Of a stretch of 37,403 bases of DNA, positions 34,615 through 37,403 are shown one piece after another. The first letter of the stretch is position 1, and every line of letters starts with the position of its first letter. The position numbers were made by a program, and so were the translations under genes. Below the pieces are notes generated by a model. It ran no database searches and had not been told where the DNA came from. It saw only the letters and a program-made list of their open reading frames with translations. This stretch comes from Egibacteraceae bacterium (GTDB taxonomy: Bacteria; Actinomycetota; Nitriliruptoria; Euzebyales; Egibacteraceae), in assembly GCA_035540635.1 (NCBI GenBank), contig DATLGH010000088.1:1-37403 (forward strand), given 5' to 3'.

Positions 34615-34620
34615 TAGCAT
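34615..34620 (+). promoter_or_regulatory. -10 box implying a leaderless YqeY-like mRNA
   Basis: TAGCAT ends 7 nt before the ATG at 34628, with no Shine-Dalgarno before that ATG. This is the spacing of leaderless genes, as at 27121. No -35 box seen. Confidence 0.4.
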
Positions 34621-34627
34621 GCGCCTC

Positions 34628-35080
34628 ATGGCGCTGACCGACCGGATCCAGACCGACCTCACCGCGGCGATGAAGGCACGCGACACGACCGCCACCGCGG
34701 CCCTGCGGGGGGTGCTGGCGGCGATCCGCAACGCCCGGGTGGCCGAAGGCCAAGCCGGCGACCTCTCCGACGAGCAGACCGTCGAGCTGCTGAACCGGGA
34801 GGCGAAGAAGCGCACGGAGGCCGCGGACGCCTTCGCCGGCGCGGGACGCGACGAGCAGGCCGCAAAGGAACGGGCGGAGCTCGAGGTCATCCGCCGCTAC
34901 CTGCCCGCTCGGCTCGACGAAGCCGAGCTGCGGGCGATCGTCGACGAGGCGGTCGCGACGACCGGCGCGAGCGGTCCGGGCGACCTCGGCCGCGTCATGG
35001 GGGCGCTCATGCCCAAGGTGCGCGGGCGCGCGGACGGCAACGCCGTGCGGGCGCTGGTCAGCGAGCGGCTGCGCGCCTGA
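34628..35080 (+). CDS. GatB/YqeY-family protein
   Basis: A 150-residue YqeY-type protein. It begins MALTDRIQTDLTAAMKARDT, the standard start of this family (M-L-ERI--DL--AMKARD), so I use the ATG at 34628 rather than the one at 34619. The rest fits: LLNREAKKRTEAADAFAGAG, ELEVIRRYLPARLDEAEL and a final GRVMGALMPKVRGRADGNAV. It shares the tRNA-binding tail domain with the GatB subunit of the tRNA-dependent amidotransferase, but stands alone; its exact role is unknown. It is convergent with the PAC2 gene (7 bp). Confidence 0.9.
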   Translation: MALTDRIQTDLTAAMKARDTTATAALRGVLAAIRNARVAEGQAGDLSDEQTVELLNREAKKRTEAADAFAGAGRDEQAAKERAELEVIRRYLPARLDEAELRAIVDEAVATTGASGPGDLGRVMGALMPKVRGRADGNAVRALVSERLRA

Positions 35081-35087
35081 CGCCGGG

Positions 35088-35954
35088 TCAGCCCTCGTCG
35101 CGGTCGCGCAGGTAGCGCTCGAAGTCCGCGGCGAGCTCGTCTCCGCTCACCGAGGGCTGCGGCAGCTCGTCGGGTGCCGCGTCCATCCTCGCCTCGAGCT
35201 CGGACACGTACTCGGCGAGGTCGGCGTCCTGGGCGACGAGCTCGCTCAGCTCCTCACGCTGGCTCGCCGCCTCCTTGACGAGCGGCGCCACGGACACGTC
35301 GGCGTCGAGCAGCCCCACCACCGCCTCGACGAGCGCGAGGGTGCCGGCGAGGTAGCTCGTCCCGGCGAGGTAGTGGGGAATGCCGGCCCACAGGCTGGCC
35401 GACTGCAGCCCCGCGTCCGCGCACGCCTGGTGGAGGATGCCGGTGATGCCTGTGGGCCCCTCGTAGTGCGACGGCCGGAGGCCGAGCCGGGCGCCGAGGA
35501 CGAGGTCGTTCGTGTTGCCGGTGACGGGGACCTCGCGGGTGTGCGGGGCGTCCACCTGCAGCGCGCCGAGCGTGACGGCGAGCTCCACGCCGATGTCGCG
35601 TGCGAGGTGGACCACCGCAGCGGTGAAGGTCCGCCACCGCAGGTTCGGCTCGGTTCCCTGGAGCAGCACCACGTCGCGGTCCGCGCCCGGGACCCGGGCC
35701 CAGGAGAAGAGGTTGCCGGGCCAGTCGATGCGCCGCTCGCCGTCCACGTTGCGCACGAGGGGCCGGGTCGCCTGGAAGTCGAAGAACTCCTCCGGGTCGA
35801 TCTCGGCGAAGCCCCCCGCGTCCATCTCGGCGGCGAGGAACTCGACCGTGCCTGACGCGGACTCCCCCGCGTCGTTCCATCCCTGGAAGGCGGCGATGAG
35901 CGCCGGGCGCCGCAACTTCGGGGGGCGTGTGCGGATGGTCACCACGTTGGCCAC
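35088..35954 (-). CDS. PAC2-family protein
   Basis: A 288-residue PAC2 family protein. N-terminal PALIAAFQGWNDAGESASGT is the family's signature, followed by WPGNLFSWARVPGADRDVVL, VTLGALQVDAPHTREVPVTG, a GPTGITGILHQACADAGLQS region and VEAVVGLLDADVSVAPL. The name comes from eukaryotic proteasome assembly chaperones; the actinobacterial members are common but without settled function. The C-terminal ~70 residues are acidic and helical. Start GTG at 35954 with a weak upstream purine-rich stretch. No proteasome genes are visible in the window. It follows the hydrolase gene by 32 bp on the same strand. Confidence 0.9.
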   Translation of the reverse strand: MANVVTIRTRPPKLRRPALIAAFQGWNDAGESASGTVEFLAAEMDAGGFAEIDPEEFFDFQATRPLVRNVDGERRIDWPGNLFSWARVPGADRDVVLLQGTEPNLRWRTFTAAVVHLARDIGVELAVTLGALQVDAPHTREVPVTGNTNDLVLGARLGLRPSHYEGPTGITGILHQACADAGLQSASLWAGIPHYLAGTSYLAGTLALVEAVVGLLDADVSVAPLVKEAASQREELSELVAQDADLAEYVSELEARMDAAPDELPQPSVSGDELAADFERYLRDRDEG

Positions 35955-35986
35955 GTCCTCGTCCCTTCCCTCGTTGGGCAGTTCCC

Positions 35987-36715
35987 TTACCCGCCAGGAG
36001 CCCGTCGCAAGAAGTCACTGAACCCCGGGCCCATCACCCGGTGACGGGTCAGCTGTACGTCGTGGCGGCCTGCGGGGACCACGAACTCGTCGGCCTGGGG
36101 CCACACCCTCCGCAGCTCGCCGTAGTGCGCCGGGTCCACCGCGGGGTCGCGGTCCCCGCGCACGAGCAGGACCGGGCAGCGCAGACCGGCCAGCCCCTCG
36201 ACGTCGACCGCCACGTCGAGGCCGCCCGCGTCCCTGCGGCAGACGTCCCTCCAAGCCTCGTCACTCCCCTGAGGGGCGTGGAGGGCGGCGAGGTGCCTCG
36301 CCCACACGGGGTATTCCCGCTCCAGACGCTCGGGGCGGAAGTTGTCCCGCCAGACGCGCAGGCCGTCGTGGTCGCGGACGCTCACCCCGACGAGGGTGAG
36401 GGAGGCGAAGAGCTGCGGGCGCGCACCGGCGACCGCCAGCGCCGCGTGTCCCCCCATGCTGAAGGCGCCGACGTGCGCCGGACCGTCGAGGGCGGCGAGG
36501 TAGGCCGCGACGGCCCCCGCGAGGACGTCGCGCGAGTAGGTGCCGTCCGCGGGCAGCGGCGTGCGGCCGTGCCCCGGCAGGTCGGGCAGGTGGACCTGCC
36601 AGCGCTCCGCAAGGGTCGCGACGAGCTTCGACCAGTGGTAGCGGCCCGTGCCGATGCCGCCGTGCAGGAGCACGAGCGGCGGGGCGGTGTCGCGGCCTTC
36701 CGTCTCGGCGTACAC
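35987..36715 (-). CDS. Alpha/beta-hydrolase fold protein
   Basis: A 242-residue alpha/beta hydrolase. LLHGGIGTGRYHWSKLVATL is the oxyanion-loop region (HGG), DLPGHGRTPLP follows, the nucleophile elbow is GAFSMGGHAAL (Ser near 92), the acid is in RGDRDPAVDP and the base is His in PAGRHDVQLT. The family includes esterases, dehalogenases and peptidases; substrate unknown. Start GTG at 36715 is the only sensible start; no strong Shine-Dalgarno. PAC2 follows 32 bp downstream on the same strand. No signal peptide, so probably cytoplasmic. Confidence 0.85.
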   Translation of the reverse strand: MYAETEGRDTAPPLVLLHGGIGTGRYHWSKLVATLAERWQVHLPDLPGHGRTPLPADGTYSRDVLAGAVAAYLAALDGPAHVGAFSMGGHAALAVAGARPQLFASLTLVGVSVRDHDGLRVWRDNFRPERLEREYPVWARHLAALHAPQGSDEAWRDVCRRDAGGLDVAVDVEGLAGLRCPVLLVRGDRDPAVDPAHYGELRRVWPQADEFVVPAGRHDVQLTRHRVMGPGFSDFLRRAPGG

Positions 36716-36922
36716 GCCGCCGATGCTAGTCGCCCATCCCGGACCGCAGCGGGGCGCGTGGGCGGCAGGCGACGCGCGGCGCTGAGGCCGACTGCGGCGG
36801 GGGCGCCCTGGTCGGGCTGTGACGGACTGGCCCGTCCGGATGGCCCCTCAACCAACCCAAGTAACTAGCCGATCACGCTGGGTGACATCGCCCACTCGTT
36901 CCCCTTGCGGAGGAATCACCCC

Positions 36923-37403
36923 ATGCGTACAGGCTACTCCCCCTCGCTCCCGCGCCTAACCGCGGTCCTCGTGGCCGTTGCGATCATCGCGGGCATCGTC
37001 CCTGCCGGCGCGGCGGAGGCCCGCAGCAGCGGAAACGTCGAGCACATCGCCCGCGACCTGCTCAACCGCCTCAACGAAGAGCGCCACGCCCGCGGCATCC
37101 AGCCGGTGGCCTGGGACGGCGACCTCGCGCGGCTCGCCACCCAGTGGTCGGCGCGGATGTCGGACACCAAGGACTACCGCCACAGCGACATGAACGCCGC
37201 CATGCAGACCTCGCCCTACCGGGAGCGGTTCAGCTACATCGGCGAGAACATCTTCCTGCTCTACCCCGCCTACGAGTCCGCCGGCTACGCCCACCGCGGC
37301 TGGATGCAGTCCGAGGGCCACCGGCGCAACATGCTCAACCGCTACCACGACGCCGTGGGCATCGGCATCATCTGCGACGCCGACGGCACCATGTGGGCCA
37401 CCA
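36923..37403 (+). CDS. Secreted CAP-domain protein, N-terminal part
   Basis: Runs off the right edge; 160 residues are visible. GGAGGA 8 nt upstream (36909-36914) supports the ATG. Residues 1-34 are a signal peptide (hydrophobic LTAVLVAVAIIAGIVPAGAA, cleavage near AEA). The mature part is a CAP/SCP (CRISP-like) domain: LLNRLNEERHARGIQPVAWD, DYRHSDM, GENIFLLYPAYESAG, and GHRRNMLNRYHDAVGIGI. The histidines in RHSD and GHRRN and the Glu in GEN match the CAP cavity. Bacterial members are extracellular, of diverse or unknown role. The C-terminus is outside the window. Confidence 0.9.
   Translation, partial: MRTGYSPSLPRLTAVLVAVAIIAGIVPAGAAEARSSGNVEHIARDLLNRLNEERHARGIQPVAWDGDLARLATQWSARMSDTKDYRHSDMNAAMQTSPYRERFSYIGENIFLLYPAYESAGYAHRGWMQSEGHRRNMLNRYHDAVGIGIICDADGTMWAT

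Noticed and set aside
33574-34890. A 438-codon minus frame opposite the epimerase
   Set aside because: Shadow; TGAAGFLG and YxxxK are on the plus strand.
36716-36922. c-di-AMP (ydaO) riboswitch before the CAP-domain gene
   Set aside because: The gap shows none of the conserved core; nothing recognised there apart from the Shine-Dalgarno.

Overview
The window is about 37.4 kb of very GC-rich DNA carrying about 34 intact or partial genes, almost all chromosomal housekeeping or cell-envelope functions. The content suggests an actinobacterium: PEP carboxylase next to an aconitase with the actinobacterial-type central insertion, a PAC2 protein, a RecD2-like helicase, a CysA-type rhodanese, a MoxR-like ATPase/VWA pair resembling mycobacterial Rv0958/Rv0959, GTG starts, and several apparently leaderless genes with a TANNNT box about 7 nt before the start. 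A deep-branching class such as Nitriliruptoria is my guess; nothing in the sequence settles it. I saw no tRNA, rRNA, CRISPR, insertion sequence, integrase or phage gene. No stretch over 300 bases lacks a gene.

Layout. 1-816: end of a threonylcarbamoyl-AMP synthase gene and a Cys-containing unknown protein. 898-4528 (minus): unknown protein, RecD2 helicase, YtxH/BON envelope protein. 4696-8105 (minus): VWA protein and its AAA+ ATPase partner, overlapping by ATGA. 8260-9157: small unknown protein and an RsbW-type anti-sigma kinase. 9392-14841: rhodanese, class V aminotransferase, DUF2087 regulator, esterase, voltage-sensor channel with an unusual filter, two coupled small membrane proteins, SRPBCC protein. 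14864-16739 (minus): SDR, EamA transporter and the relic of a zinc-permease-like gene. 16968-24833: lipoprotein, ppc, acnA, CPA2 antiporter. 24826-27072 (minus): SpoIIE-type phosphatase with CHASE3-like sensor and HAMP, and a Cys-rich protein. 27121-33039: LysM protein, zinc-finger unknown, DPP4-like peptidase, multi-TM unknown, DUF1028. 33059-35080: MFS relic, possible aldo/keto reductase relic, epimerase, YqeY. 35088-37403: PAC2, alpha/beta hydrolase, start of a secreted CAP protein.

Working together. ppc and acnA are divergent neighbours in anaplerosis and the TCA cycle. The RsbW kinase and the SpoIIE phosphatase are two of the three parts of a partner-switching stress circuit, but they are 15 kb apart and no anti-anti-sigma factor is present here. 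The ATPase/VWA pair is probably a chaperone-like remodelling machine with unknown client.

Most unusual is a set of two or three genes that seem to have lost their middles while keeping start signals and sometimes stops. I did not find a convincing new multi-gene defence or biosynthetic system. The best leads are these relics, the channel with the non-canonical filter, the variant P-loop/Walker B ATPase, and small coupled membrane proteins.
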